From Anthopleura xanthogrammica (Eukaryota; Cnidaria; Anthozoa; Actiniaria; Actiniidae), in NCBI GenBank assembly GCA_964019055.1, contig OZ025210.1, positions 11,871,158-11,935,157 of the forward strand: 64,000 nt of DNA. The letters are read 5' to 3'. The position numbers and the translations under genes are program-made. The notes beneath the pieces are model-generated. The model was not told where the DNA came from. It made no database searches and saw only the letters and a program-made list of their open reading frames with translations. This document shows positions 23,890 through 35,632 of the stretch, one piece after another. Each line of letters starts with the position of its first letter. Position 1 is the first letter of the stretch.

Positions 23890-24030
23890 AATTCCTAACC
23901 TAAAAGCAACTAAGAAATTCATAAGACATGCTGGGTATGATTTCGAAATGGATAACCGTTTAGGATTATTGCTAAACCACAGTACGATAAAGAGAATTCA
24001 TGGCGCGTGCCTCATTGTTTGAAGACGAAT
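23890..24030 (+). other. Possible decayed coding stretch, right arm only
   Basis: A frame reading ...KKFIRHAGYDFEMDNRLGLL... (to a TGA near 24030) has protein-like composition but no start, and no match on the left side. It may be a remnant of a lost gene of the element, or chance. Confidence 0.2.
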
Positions 24031-24067
24031 TAATACGTAAAATACAAATCAGACAGAATTCATGGAA

Positions 24068-24097
24068 GACCTTATGGTGTAATGAGTAGATCAGAAT
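24068..24097 (+). pseudogene. Internally deleted tRNA fragment
   Basis: GACCTTATGGTGTAATG is the 5' part of the Trp tRNA; it then jumps to AGATCAGAA. Most of the anticodon arm and everything after it is lost. Confidence 0.6.
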
Positions 24098-24210
24098 ATC
24101 TACCAAAAATTAAAGAAATATTTTCAGTGATAATAAAACATGAAAATCTGAAAATCAATCCGACTCTCATCCAGACCGTCAAACTCCCCTTGCGGGCCTA
24201 GACAGCCCGC

Positions 24211-24355
24211 AATCTAAAAATAGATATGACTCTAACGCTGACCATCCCCTCCCCTTACGGGCCCGGAGGGGGGCCCGGGGAGAGCACCGGTGGACACCGG
24301 CGTGCTCCGGAGCACCGGTGCACCTATGATGTAGAAACTTCATTCGTATACTACT
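24211..24355. repeat. Outer terminal inverted repeat, right
   Basis: Inverse of 18828-18982 with several substitutions and without the GGAGCAGGCC triplication. Ends GTATACTACT. Confidence 0.85.
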
Positions 24356-24361
24356 GATATA
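24356..24361. repeat. Target-site duplication, right
   Basis: GATATA, matching 18822-18827. Confidence 0.85.
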
Positions 24362-24688
24362 TCACTCACTGAAGCTAATGACGTCACAGCCCACTAACTC
24401 TACGCTTGGGCTTCCTGTTCCCTAAGCATTTCAATTTGCATCAAATTTGAGGGCCAATAAACTAATAAGCTATTTATTCTAACATAAAAAGTTTTTAAAG
24501 ACTGACTACTAACTTAAGATCATGTGCTTCTTAATATTTTATTGAAGATAAAAAGTATTTTTCGTGAATCGTCGAGTAATAAATGTTAAAAACCCTCGAC
24601 GTAGTGCGCAGTACGTGTGCGCATGAACAACAGTAGGATTACAATTCATACACTGATGAAGCAAAAATGTTTAATGAATATAAAATAT
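24362..24688. other. Intergenic, nothing recognised
   Basis: AT-rich sequence without a supportable gene or repeat, upstream of a GAT microsatellite. Confidence 0.5.
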
Positions 24689-24712
24689 ATAATGATAATA
24701 ATAATAGTAGTA

Positions 24713-24746
<34 letters not shown>

Positions 24747-24874
24747 CGATGATGATGATCATGATGATCATGATGATCATGATGATGATGATCATGATGA
24801 TGATGATCATGATTATGATGATCATGATGATGATCATGATGATGATGATGATCATGATGATCATGATCATAATC

Positions 24875-24910
<36 letters not shown>

Positions 24911-25066
24911 ATGATGATGATCTTCATCATCATAAAGATGATGATCACGATGATGATCAAGATGATGATGATGATCAAGATGATGATGATCAAGATGATG
25001 ATGATGATGATGGCGATGATGGTGGCGATGATGATGGTGATGATGATGATGATAATGATGACAGAG
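24689..25066. repeat. (GAT)n microsatellite with ATC interruptions
   Basis: About 375 bp of GAT units broken by TGATCATGA palindromes at fairly regular spacing. All six frames are open as poly-Asp, Met, His or Ile, which is an artefact. Confidence 0.97.
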
Positions 25067-25097
25067 TGCAAACAATATATCCGTGAAATACAAATTA

Positions 25098-25673
25098 CTA
25101 CCAGGTGATCTGAGGATAAAACGATTGCGAATCACTTTTCTGAAAAAGAATCAATCCTATGCGTCTCTTCGAGCCCAATCATGGATGAATAGGGGGAAAT
25201 CAAAACAAAACAAAATGCATGGCGTACAAGCTACAATGCAAGAAGAAGTGTAATTTAGCCGAGGGTTTAAGGCTTAAAATGTTTCTGCTTCAAAATATAT
25301 GTTGTCTACATGAGACTAGGATCGAATATATCTTCATCAGTTAGGTCATTTTTCATGGATTTTTATCAAAGAAGTTACGGTTGAAACGATCTCGAAGAAG
25401 CTGCCGAAAAGCTTTCTCGATTCCTTGGCAGGATTTAACTAAAACTTCCACATTTTCCGCTGTTCTTTTGTCCTGGGCAATCTCCAGGATGCTTCAAACC
25501 TTAGTTTTTAATAAGAAAAGATTTATTGGCGAGAAAGTCGCTCATATTTAGCTTATTTTCAAGATGGCCGCCATGAAACTCAAGTGAATTGAGCGTGCGG
25601 TGGATGATGGGATTGATTCGGCTTTTTCAGATCTGGAAATCATGCTTTGCGCGCCTAGTCAGATCACCTGGTA
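25098..25673. mobile_element. Non-coding element, family C, complete copy
   Basis: Ends ACCAGGTGATCTGA and TCAGATCACCTGGT, with inner pairing CTGAAAAAGAATCAATCC / GGGATTGATTCGGCTTTTTC. The interior has no frame. A truncated relative is at 10574-11000. Confidence 0.85.
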
Positions 25674-25779
25674 AATAGTACAAAATAGTGCTAATTAAAC
25701 AATAGAAAACAATAGAATTTGCACAAAACTGTACTGTAAAGAAAGGTCTGAACCCAGGTGAATGGATATTTATCGAAGC

Positions 25780-25905
25780 AACACTATTTGTCGAAGAAAC
25801 AATATTTGTATTATGATCATCCAGGTGGATGTAGTCCTGAGAAGGACTGTTTGATGTGACTGATGTTTCGACAACCTGAGCGGAAGTCATGTTTTGCATT
25901 CAAAA
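25780..25905 (-). mobile_element. Possible retroelement 3' fragment
   Basis: On the minus strand ATGACTTCCGCTCAGG, TTGTCGAAACATCAGTC and CTCAGGACTACATCCACC resemble the terminal region of a Penelope-like element whose hammerhead core has decayed. Low confidence. Confidence 0.35.
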
Positions 25906-25935
25906 CAAAAGAAAATGACTATTTACGAATCCCTC

Positions 25936-26268
25936 GAGATGGAGATGGAGATGGAGATGGAGATGGAGATGGAGATGGAGATGGAGATGGAGATGGAGAT
26001 GGAGATGGAGATGGAGATGGAGATGGAGATGGAGATGGAGATGGAGATGGAGATGGAGATGGAGATGGAGATGGAGATGGAGATGGAGATGGAGATGGAG
26101 ATGGAGATGGAGATGGAGATGGAGATGGAGATGGAGATGGAGATGGAGATGGAGATGGAGATGGAGATGGAGATGGAGATGGAGATGGAGATGGAGATGG
26201 AGATGGAGATGGAGATGGAGATGGAGATGGAGATGGAGATGGAGATGGAGAAGGAGATGGAGATGGAA
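25936..26268. repeat. (GGAGAT)n hexamer satellite, ~55 units
   Basis: Near-perfect hexamer repeat about 130 bp past the stop codon of receptor gene 2. The poly(GD), poly(EM), poly(SP) and other frames are artefacts. Confidence 0.97.
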
Positions 26269-26399
26269 ATCCAGAAACCAGCCCATGGAATCCACGGGAA
26301 TCCGGCATCATTACGGATTCCCTTACATGGGGCAAAAAGTTTGACAACACGTGGATCCATGGTCCATCAGTTTTTATCAGCCCAGGTTTTTCAAGATTT

Positions 26400-27910
26400 T
26401 CAATGCCTCAAATGGTAGATCAGTGTACACAACAGTATCAAGACAGTAATTGCAATTAAGCAAATACACACGGCCAGCATGATAATAATCTTGTCCAACA
26501 CCTTCTTGTCTGAAAAATAAAACGTAGTATTAAGGTGAGGACACAGGTTGGGATTTTTCATGCGAAGTTACATGTGAGGTCGCAAAACTTAGAGGACGCA
26601 AGGCGGCGACGTCGCAAAAAGTAGAAATGAATTCATCAAGGTTGTAACACACCGAGGCATTTTTCTATGCAACATGTCTCGTAATCTTGTTGAAGATTTG
26701 CCGCAATTGTTGAAAGAAATTACAGAACCGAATTCTACTTTTCTTAACATTTGAGGCAGCAATCTCGAGATTTATTACATATAGTGTAATGCAACTTATC
26801 TTGCAAAGCAAAGGTCAGTCATGAGAAGCTATTATATTTCGTCGCAAGCCGTAAATTAATTAATTATAACCCTGGTATTTGTTGTAAAGTTTCAAGGAAC
26901 ATTGCCTTATGTAACACTCCCCCGTCGGTGCAACTGTAACACACTCTAGCTTTAATCGCGTGACAAAATTACGAGACAAGTTTCAAGGAACATTGCCTAA
27001 TGTAACACTCCCCTGTCAGTGCAACTGTAACACACTCTTTTATCTCGTGACAAAATTACGAGACACGTTTCAAGGAACATTGCCTGGTGTAACACTCCCC
27101 TGTCGGTGTAACTGTAACACACTCTTTTATCTCGTGACATGTACAAAATTACGAGACAAGTTTCAAGGAACATTGCCTGGTGTAACACTCCCCTGTCGGT
27201 GCAACTGTAACACACTCTTTTATCGCGTGACAAAATTATGAGACAAGTTTCAAGGAACATTGCCTGGTGTAACACTCCCTTGTTGGTGCAACTGTAACAC
27301 ACTCTTCTATCGCGTGACAAAATTACGAGACAAGTTTCAAGGAACATTGCCTGGTGTAAAACTCCCCTGTCGGTGCAACTGTAACACACTCTTTTATCGC
27401 GTGACATGTACAAAATTACGAGACAAGTTTTAAGGGACATTGCCTGGTGTAACACTCCCCTGTCGGTGCAACTGTAACACACTCTTTTATCGCGTGACAA
27501 AATTATGAGACAAGTTTCAAGGAACATTGCCTGGTGTAACACTCCCCTGTCGGTGCAACTGTAACACACTATTTTATCTTTTAAAAACAGTATCTACTTC
27601 TTTCTCTCAGTATTTTGAATGGTCATGGTGAGGCCATTACATACCTTCAGAGGATCGTTTGTTGTCTGATGTAGCTGACTGTGTTTTGTTTTCTGCTATA
27701 TAAATGCAGTTTAAAAACATGTTTAAGACTGCATGGTTAGATTAAAAACTGCGCATCCCTTTGCATAAGAATAAAGAGGGTTCTAAAGGGGTAAAATGGG
27801 ATCTGAGATTTGTCTTTTTTTGGTTTGGGAAAATTGGATTTCCTGCTTAAGACTAGGATTTAGCCTTTACTGGGATTGGGATTTCTTTAACTCTCTAACT
27901 CAAACTCTAT

Positions 27911-27997
<87 letters not shown>

Positions 27998-30900
27998 AGG
28001 GTGGGGAGGGGAGAGAATTGGTAAGAATAACAAACGCAGTACAAAAGGGAATAATGCAATGCAAGCGCACCAAATTAATGAAATTATATCATGACCTAAG
28101 AATTTTCTCCAATTTGATTGGCTGAGAGCAGTCGTATTTCAACGTAATTTAAAATACCTACATGTTGGTATTTCAAAATAGCCTTTTCTGATTATATAGA
28201 AAACAAGACTTCTTATCATCCAATCAGGGCGCGCCACAGGATTCCCATAAATGTTTATGTAGGAAAGATAAAATTTGACAACTTTAGCAGTCCGCCATCT
28301 TTGTTTGGTTCGATTAATCAAATTCCAGTGGGAAATCGTCGCTTTTCTTAAATTTGAAGTGTTTAGGAAAAAGAATCCACTGTAAACGTCAGTAAGAACA
28401 TTTAAAGAATCAGTTTGTGGATTTCCAGGACCAACAACAATGGTTTATGACACGAAAAAGACATTCAAGAAACTCCCATATATACGAGTACGAGACCAGG
28501 AAAACTGAAAATTGGTTGTGCCAAAATTATCGAGAAGGTAGTTCTGCATAACAAAAGCGACACTAAGCTCTATATATATATACAGCACTAGCTGAAGAGG
28601 ACTCAAGGAACTTACATGTTTACAATCACGGAAATCAAACAGACGTTAGGATGCGTACGGTATTCATACGAAGTGATTTTAAACTCGATTTGAAAAAAGT
28701 TGTACCTTCAGTGGTCGGTTGTAAAGGTCCAATGGTCGGTTGTAAAGGTCCAGTGGTCGGTTGTAGAGGTCCAGTGGTCGGTTGTAAAGGTCCAGTGGTC
28801 GATATTAGAGTGGTGGTTGGCATTTGAGTGGTCGCACCTGTCAGAAAACAAGAATTGAGTGAGTAAAAAATCCATGCATCCATGCATCCATGCATCCATC
28901 CATCCATCCAACCATCCATCCATCCCGTTCATTCATCCATCCCGTTCATTCATTCATTCATCCATTCCTTTATTAGCTGTGAATATTGCTTTTGATGATT
29001 GGCTACTAGACAATAAGAATATTCCACGTGCATGTCAACGATTAGACGTTTTTGCGATAACAAACATTGATTACTCGATATCTTGTGCAGTCGATTGATG
29101 AGTAATAAACATTGACTTGCAGCGTACGTAGCCAGCTCTTAGTTCTTAGTTAATTACACTCCTATCAGGTTTTTTTTGGTTAAAAGACACCGTCTGGAAC
29201 TCTATTAAAAGGCTGTGGTCGAGGCTCTTTGTATGAGCAACTTTAGAACGTTTATTAATCTCCAAACCCAAAAAGCTGTTATGCCTTCAAGAATGATGTC
29301 GTCCTCTGAGGGCCAAAAAATTCAGAGAAGGCCGTCCATGAAGTTTTGTCATCCTAAATTGTGAATAAGACACAATTTTATCACTGCAGGTGAAGCAATG
29401 TATTGTAAGCGTTCTTACTTTCTCTTCGTTTTGGAATTCGCATAGAGTGCTAGTTAGCATGCAACTGACAACAAGGAATTTGACTGGTGCTGAGGGCAGC
29501 TATTCATTTGCACATTCGATTTGCAATTGCTCATCAATCATTTCTTGCGAACCGTAATATTGGAATGTGAACATTTATCCCACTTCTTTTGCACGAAATA
29601 TCGAGAATGTTCGTTATTGCCAAAACGCCTATTGTTCAAAGGTCGTACTGTATAAAATGTACTCACCAGGTAATACAATTACATCCATTTTTGGATAAAA
29701 AAAATCGGATGATGCACTGGATTGCAAATAGCAGCGCATTTTGTATGTGTTTGTATCACTAACAGTCACATTAGCCATTCTAAACCATGCCTTGCCAACT
29801 GTTATATTCCCGATAAACGACGCGCGGCTGTCGTACTCTTTTCCAGGTTTAACCGTTTGGCCCTCCGACTCGTATTCTACCCCCAGATATTCGGGACTCG
29901 GGTTACTCTTTGAATCATCGCTGATGCCACAACTACACCATCCTCTGTCAATGGGCAGCAACTCCGGACGAATAGTGAGGTTTGCCTTCATATCTACAGT
30001 GCTGCCCGTAGGTACTGTTTGATTAGGTAGAGTTATAAATACATTGCCTCCAGAAACTAAAAACAAGTTAAAAGAAATCAGCAATAAATGAAGAACGCGC
30101 AGCTAAATGGCTGGCAGCCGTCCAAGGTCTTCAAAGTAAAAAGGCTGGCAGTCAAGATTTTTTATTTGTATTTAACAATAATTATTATAGAAACGCTGAA
30201 TTTCGTCGATCATTGTATCTCGTATATGCTTCTGATTATGGGCTTGAATTTAATTAAGTGCATCCAGCTGATCTGAAATAGTGACGTAGAAATGACGTCA
30301 CTGCAAATCGTTTGTTAGTAATGGCCAGGTCAGTTATTTTATTTGAAAAAAGCCTGAAAGGATGGATACAGTTTTGTAAACCGCATGCTACATTCATTGG
30401 ATATTACCTTTATTTTTTTGTTATGTTTTGTTTGGGGGGGGGGGGGGGGGGTGCGATTTCCTGCACAGTTCGAGGACATTTAAACAGACAAAAACTAGAG
30501 TGACTAGAACATTTCCTGTTCAAAATTGGAAGGCGAAATACCCGTTTACGGTTAAAAAAATGAGTTTATTGTTAACTGCTACTCAGCTGTATTGAGCCTT
30601 TTGGGAGACTTCCAGCTGATCTAAAATAGTGATGTACAAACGACGTCACTGCAAAACTGAGGTGTTTTTCGGAGATAAATCTAGATTTTGAAGAAGAACT
30701 TTTGATATTTTGTATACGTTTACTTTGACATTTATCATTAAGTGAGACAATAAAATATAGAAATAATCGTTTCCCGATTCGCCAGACTACTAAGGCCCGG
30801 GGGGGGGGGGGGGGGGGACTCCCTATTGAAAGAGGGTGGGGATGCTCGCCGAAAAATCTTAAAAATGGACCCTAAAAGGGACCTGTGTTGTCAGTTTATG

Positions 30901-32906
30901 GGCGTGGCAGGGATAAAATTCTACCCCTAAGAGGGACCAAGCAAAAACGTATCCAAGGCTGGGTTTCTCGATTTAATTTATTAACATCAAACGCCTTCTG
31001 CTCGTATGAGTTTATGACGACGTCGTCATATACAAATCGTTAACTGAACCCTTTTATAATAGATTTTGAATAAAATGTATAAAATAGATAAAATAGAAAC
31101 CCCTAAAAGGGACCACAAAACTCAGCTGGTGGGCAACCCCTAAAAGGGACTGCGAGCATCCCCGTCCCTTCGACCTCCGAGTCCCCCCCCCCCCCGGGTA
31201 CTAAGGATGACACTTGAGTTTTGCAAATTGTCTCGATTCTGGCTGGCTAATATTTTTCTCAGATCAGCTGGTTGTTGAACGGCTATATTTCTTCTTTATC
31301 GCTGAATAGTGGACCAGATGTCCGGTGGACGCACAAACCGATCAATCACAGCGCGCTTTGATGCTTAGCGAAGCGGCCCTAGCTTCAAGTCTCTTCCCAT
31401 ATATATAAACACGCGTTGCAACTCAAAATTAAACTTTGCACTTAATTTATTAAGTTTGCGTGCAATTTATTAACTTTGCACTTGAAATATTTAGTTTCGT
31501 GCAATTTATTAACTTTGCACTCGAAATATTTAGTTTTTGTGCAATTTATTAACTTTGCACTCGAAATATTTAGTTTTCGTGCAATTTATTAACTTTACAC
31601 TCGAAATATTTAGTTTTCGTGCAATGGACCTCTTTAGCTTCGTATACAAATTGCCCATTTCAGACCACATGACATTCCCTTGAGAAATGTTCTTTTGTTG
31701 AAATATTTATACATGAAAGATTCAACTCCAAAGAGTGGCATCACATGGTCTGAAAAGGGCACAACAAACAACGAAGCTAAAAAGGTCTAAAGGGTTACGT
31801 GCAATTTATTAAGTTTGCACTCAATTTATTAAGTTTGCGTGCAATTTATTAAGTTTGCGTGCAATTTATTAAGTTTGCGTGCAATTTATTAACTTTACAC
31901 TCTAAATATTTAGTTTTCGTGCAATGGACCTCTTTAGCTTCGTATACAAATTGCCCATTTCAGACCACATGACATTCCCTTGAGAAATGTTCTTTTGTTG
32001 AAATATTTACACATGAAAGAATCAACTCCCAAGAGTGGCATCACGTGGTCTGAAATGGGCACAACAAACAACGAAGATAAAAAGGTCTAAAGGTCTAAAG
32101 GTTTACGTGCAATTTATTAAGTTTGCACTCGAAATATTAAGTTTGCACTCAATTTATTAAGTTTGCACTAAATTTATTAAGTTTGCACTCAAAATATTAA
32201 GTTTGCACTCAATTTATTAAGTTTGCGTGCAATTTATTAAGCCTTTGCACTCAAAATATTAAGTTTGAACTCACATTATTAAGTTTGCGTGCAAGTTATT
32301 AAGTTTTTTAAATATTTAGTTTTCGTGCAATTTATAAAGTTTGCCCTCGAAATATTAAGTTTGCACTCAATTTATTAAGTTTGCTTGTAATTTATTAACT
32401 TTACACTCAAAATATTTAGTTTTCGTGCAATATACCTCTTTAGCTTCGTATGCAAATTGCCCATTTCAGACCACATGACATTCCCTTGAGAAATATTCTT
32501 TTGTTGAAATATTTACACATGAAAGAATCAATTCCCAAGAGTGGCATCACATGTTCTGAAATGGGCACGACAAACAACGAAGATAAAAAGGTCTAAAGGT
32601 CTAAAGCTAGGTTTTCGTGCAATTTATTAAGCTTGCACTCAAAATATTAAGTTCGCATGCGAAATATTAAGTTTGTACTCAGTTTATTAAGTTTGCTTCA
32701 AAATCTTCTTGATATTAAACCTAAATTATGGCAAATTTAGTCTTAAATACAATGGTCCTAAGATTTGGAATTCTGTATCCGAAAATCTTAAATCCCCTTT
32801 AACAACTTTAAATACAAACTTAAATAAAGAATCTTAAATAATTATTAGTTGATCATATTGCTCTGCACTTAAAATTTAAATCCTTAAATCCTTATTTATT
32901 TCTTTT

Positions 32907-32990
<84 letters not shown>

Positions 32991-33448
32991 TATATATACA
33001 TACATATATATTCACTCGTCCTCATAATCATCAATTCTTTTCTTCTTTCCCTGTTAATATTGCAATGTTTGTTATCTTGTTTTTTTTTTGGCACCACTTT
33101 ATATTGATACATATATCCTCTACATCAGTACATCCCAGTATAACTATTTTATTGTATGTTTGTAAAAGGCATAGGATACCTGACTTTGATTAGTGTTCAT
33201 GATCAAAGTTTTCCATGCAATTTCTAAAGGTCTCTAAATGGTCAAAAGTCGAAAATTGTTCAGGATATACTTTGGGCATGCAGTTTGGATTTCATAAGTC
33301 CTACCGACAAATTTGACTGCCAGCCATGTAATTTTGTTTTTTATTTATTTATTTTTTATTACGAATCCCCAAAACTTTATTTTTACCCGACGCATCACAA
33401 CTATAAAGAGTTGGCAAAACTTGAATTTATCCTGTTCATGCTATATGG

Positions 33449-33505
<57 letters not shown>

Positions 33506-33580
33506 ACAAATACCTGGATGAATAAGCAGGAAAACAGCATGTAGAAGTAGGGCTTCGAGAACAACAGCTTGAGCTTTCAT
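26400..33580 (-). CDS. Receptor gene 2: single-Ig mucin-stalk transmembrane protein
   Basis: Exons: 33514-33580 signal ([20 protein letters not shown]), 29667-30056 Ig (130 residues), 28706-28837 stalk, 27645-27692 linker, 26400-26509 transmembrane and stop. All junctions are GT-AG and phase 1. The stalk has four to five copies of TTGPLQP, a likely O-glycosylated spacer and the longest in the array. The Ig domain has GWCSC (an extra Cys two residues after the usual one) and YKMRC, with NQT, NLT, NIT and NVT sequons. The membrane span is about [24 protein letters not shown] with only YHLRH inside the cell, so signalling would need a partner, or the protein only adheres. The signal-to-Ig intron (3.5 kb) holds satellites, family G MITEs and a non-LTR remnant. 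Confidence 0.88.
26886..27580. repeat. 87-bp intronic minisatellite, ~8-9 units (receptor gene 2)
   Basis: The unit includes ACAAGTTTCAAGGAACATTG, CCTGGTGTAACACTCCCCTG and TGTAACACACTCTTTTATC. Some units carry a 6-bp CATGTA insertion. 87 is a multiple of three, so both strands look open. It lies between the transmembrane and linker exons. Confidence 0.93.
27916..27993. repeat. (AG)n microsatellite
   Basis: About 39 units in the linker-to-stalk intron of receptor gene 2, absent from genes 3-5. Confidence 0.95.
28871..28935. repeat. (CATC)n microsatellite
   Basis: TGCATCCA and CATCCATC repeats upstream of the stalk exon of gene 2. The same site is expanded in gene 4 (47206-47420) and gene 5 (60629-60722). 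Confidence 0.85.
30610..31260. mobile_element. MITE family E with nested insertion, block A
   Basis: The outer element is the relative of 13895-14130. The inner foldback insert is 30795-31198 (GCCCGGGGG...CCCCCGGG ends, CCTAAAAGGGAC inverted pairs), flanked by the direct repeat TACTAAG. Confidence 0.8.
31425..32695. repeat. AT-rich satellite with embedded family G MITEs, block A
   Basis: Short units alternate GTGCAATTTATTAA, TTTGCACTC and AAATATTTAGTTTTC. Three MITE copies (31627-31787, 31927-32088, ~32416-32595) sit in the array at the same phase, so MITE and satellite were amplified together. Confidence 0.88.
32702..32840 (+). pseudogene. Non-LTR retrotransposon RT C-terminal remnant, block A
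   Basis: A short frame reads [20 protein letters not shown] and LKSPLTTLN, the typical C-terminal pattern (G-x-x-x-WN-x-x) of L2/CR1-like reverse transcriptases. A 5'-truncated fragment. Confidence 0.65.
32911..32998. repeat. (AT)n microsatellite, block A
   Basis: About 44 units. The block B copy (42835-42938) is longer. Confidence 0.95.
33449..33508. repeat. (TAAA)n microsatellite next to signal exon
   Basis: Tetramer repeat ending about 5 bp before the splice donor of the receptor signal exon. It is shorter in block B and nearly absent in gene 4. Confidence 0.93.
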
Positions 33581-33875
33581 CTTCTATAAAAGACGCGAGA
33601 GTGCCTAGCAAGCTAAGTGTATCGTGAAATACAAGCTTTCAGTAGAGTGATTTTACTTATATAGCGTGTGAAAAATTAAGCCTAATCTACATTGTTTTTT
33701 TCCTGGTCGAGTATCCTAAAAATTGTGCGTTTTGATTGGCTGTTTAAGCGAGCGCTGAACCGTCTCGATGTTGAAGAAGCGAATACAAAGCCGATTTTAA
33801 AGCCATGATTAACCAAGAAAATCGTGAACAATGAAAGTAGGGTTAACGTGTGTTGTTTTGTGCCCTTAAATTCAC

Positions 33876-34184
33876 AGCACAGCACAGCACAGCACAGCAC
33901 AGCACAGCACAGCACAGCACAGCACAGCACAGCACAGCACAGCACAGCACAGCACAGCACAGCACAGCACAGCACAGCACAGCACAGCACAGCACAGCAC
34001 AGCACAGCACAGCACAGCACAGCACAGCACAGCACAGCACAGCACAGCACAGCACAGCACAGCACAGCACAGCACAGCACAGCACAGCACAGCACAGCAC
34101 AGCACAGCACAGCACAGCACAGCACAGCACAGCACAGCACAGCACAGCACAGCACAGCATAGCACAGCACAGCACAGCACAGCA
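33876..34184. repeat. (CAGCA)n pentamer satellite, block A
   Basis: About 61 units with one T variant near 34160, about 300 bp upstream of the signal exon of receptor gene 2. Shorter in block B (43799-44075). Confidence 0.97.
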
Positions 34185-35632
34185 GTTGGAAAAGCTAGAA
34201 AACCACTCCTAAATACGGCCTTTTGAAACAAGATGGAAGCCATTTTCAACTGTAATCAAAGGAAGGTCAAAACGACTTTTAAAAAAATGAATCCTAGGGA
34301 CCATTTTGGTCAGGTTTTTTCGGGAGTTTGTGGTTTAAAAGACGGTGAAATCGTGGTTTAAAGTGTGTTATGTTGTTCAAGATGGCGGCTTGACTCTCCT
34401 CCCTTGTTAAATGATATTGACCCAAATCCACACGTATAGTACTAATAGAATACTATAGGGGAATTATATTGCAAAACAAAGGCGCGCGCGAAAAAAATGT
34501 TCTAGTGCATTTTTTACTGATTGTTTTGCTCGTTCGTATGATAGAGGACGTTATCTTGACCTGGAATAAAAAAAATATTAAACGCGATTTTTTTCCGATT
34601 TTATTTTCACCTTTTACTTTTATCTAAATTGGGCTCCCTGTGTTTCTACCTCATAGCTACTGTACGTAACAACTGTTTATATAAAACTTGGGCGGGAATG
34701 AGAATTAATGAATATGCGGGGTGGCCGGGGATTTATCGATCAGGGTGCGAATAAGAATTAGTAGGGTAAATCATTGAGAACACTTTTCGCTTTATTTTAG
34801 CGGTTTTCGTGAGCAGCTGGACCCGGAAATACGCCATTTCTACCAACATAAATGAATAAATGAATGAAAATTCTAAATGTATTTCCAAAAACTACGTAAT
34901 TTAGATTGAACAAAGTGTAATTATACGTTCATAGAATAATATTGGAAAGGCCAGCATTGCGAAATTCAGCTTACGTAAATTAAGCCAGATCTCGAAATTA
35001 TCCTGATATCTAAATAACATGTACAATACTCTCTGGGTATACTGACTGTTTCTTGTTATTGTATCTACACAAAAAATGTACCCCATGTAAAGGAATACGG
35101 AATCCATAAAAAAAATAATGATTTTGGAATCGGATTCCAACACTTGAAATCTCGGGAATCCATCTCATGTATGGACACAGGTAGCCCAAGCTGGGATTCG
35201 GATTAAGCCAGTTTTAGCATTTTTTAAAATCCGAATTCTAACCAGGCAGGGCGATAGAGGTATAACTTCTCAAAGGTCATCTAAGATTTCTTTACTTTAT
35301 TTCACATTTTGACGATTTTATTAAGGTTTTTTATAGTTCCCCATACATTTTCTTATGATATGACACCACAGAAACCCAGCTTGGGCTACCTGTGGTATGG
35401 ATTCCGGAATCCAATTTCTTTGGAATCCAATGACATTGTACAAGATATGCCATCAAGTGCGGCTAAAGCAATCTGGAAATCAAAAATTTGGAATCTGGAA
35501 TCCGGCTCATGGAATCCGCAGGAATCCGGTATCATTCCGGATTCCCTTACATACGGCGAAAAGTTTGACAATATACAACACGTGGATCCATGGTCCATCA
35601 GTTTTTATATCAGCCCAGGGTTTTCAAGATTT
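34185..35632. other. Spacer between receptor genes 2 and 3
   Basis: Likely promoter of gene 2 on its left and 3' flank of gene 3 on its right. The part at 35390-35560 is dense in GGAATCC and its inverse. No further gene seen. Confidence 0.55.

Larger units (their letters stand above)
18828..24355. mobile_element. Polinton/Maverick-type small element, 5.5 kb, with tRNA genes in its inverted repeats
   Basis: Termini are AGTAGTATAC and GTATACTACT. The 6-bp direct repeat GATATA flanks the element (18822-18827 and 24356-24361). AG...CT ends and 6-bp target duplications are hallmarks of Polinton insertion. The repeats are composite: outer arms 18828-18982 / 24211-24355 and inner arms 19278-19836 / 23315-23873, separated by unlike sequence. 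Contents: an A32/HerA-like ATPase gene on the minus strand, two small plus-strand genes, a central GC-rich palindromic array and five or six tRNA-like sequences. No DNA polymerase B, integrase, protease or capsid gene is visible, so it would need help from a relative to integrate. It may be a deletion derivative or a satellite-like element of an adintovirus/Polinton lineage; the sequence alone does not decide between these. Confidence 0.88.

Noticed and set aside
24617..25135. Poly-Asp, poly-Met and poly-His frames
   Set aside because: GAT microsatellite, open in all frames, no start context or conserved flank.
25863..26459. 198-codon GD-repeat frame and four companions
   Set aside because: Hexamer satellite. 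The last residues overlap the antisense of the receptor transmembrane exon.
33682..34249. Poly-CAVL and poly-QHST frames (and 43608-44140)
   Set aside because: Pentamer satellite read in all frames.
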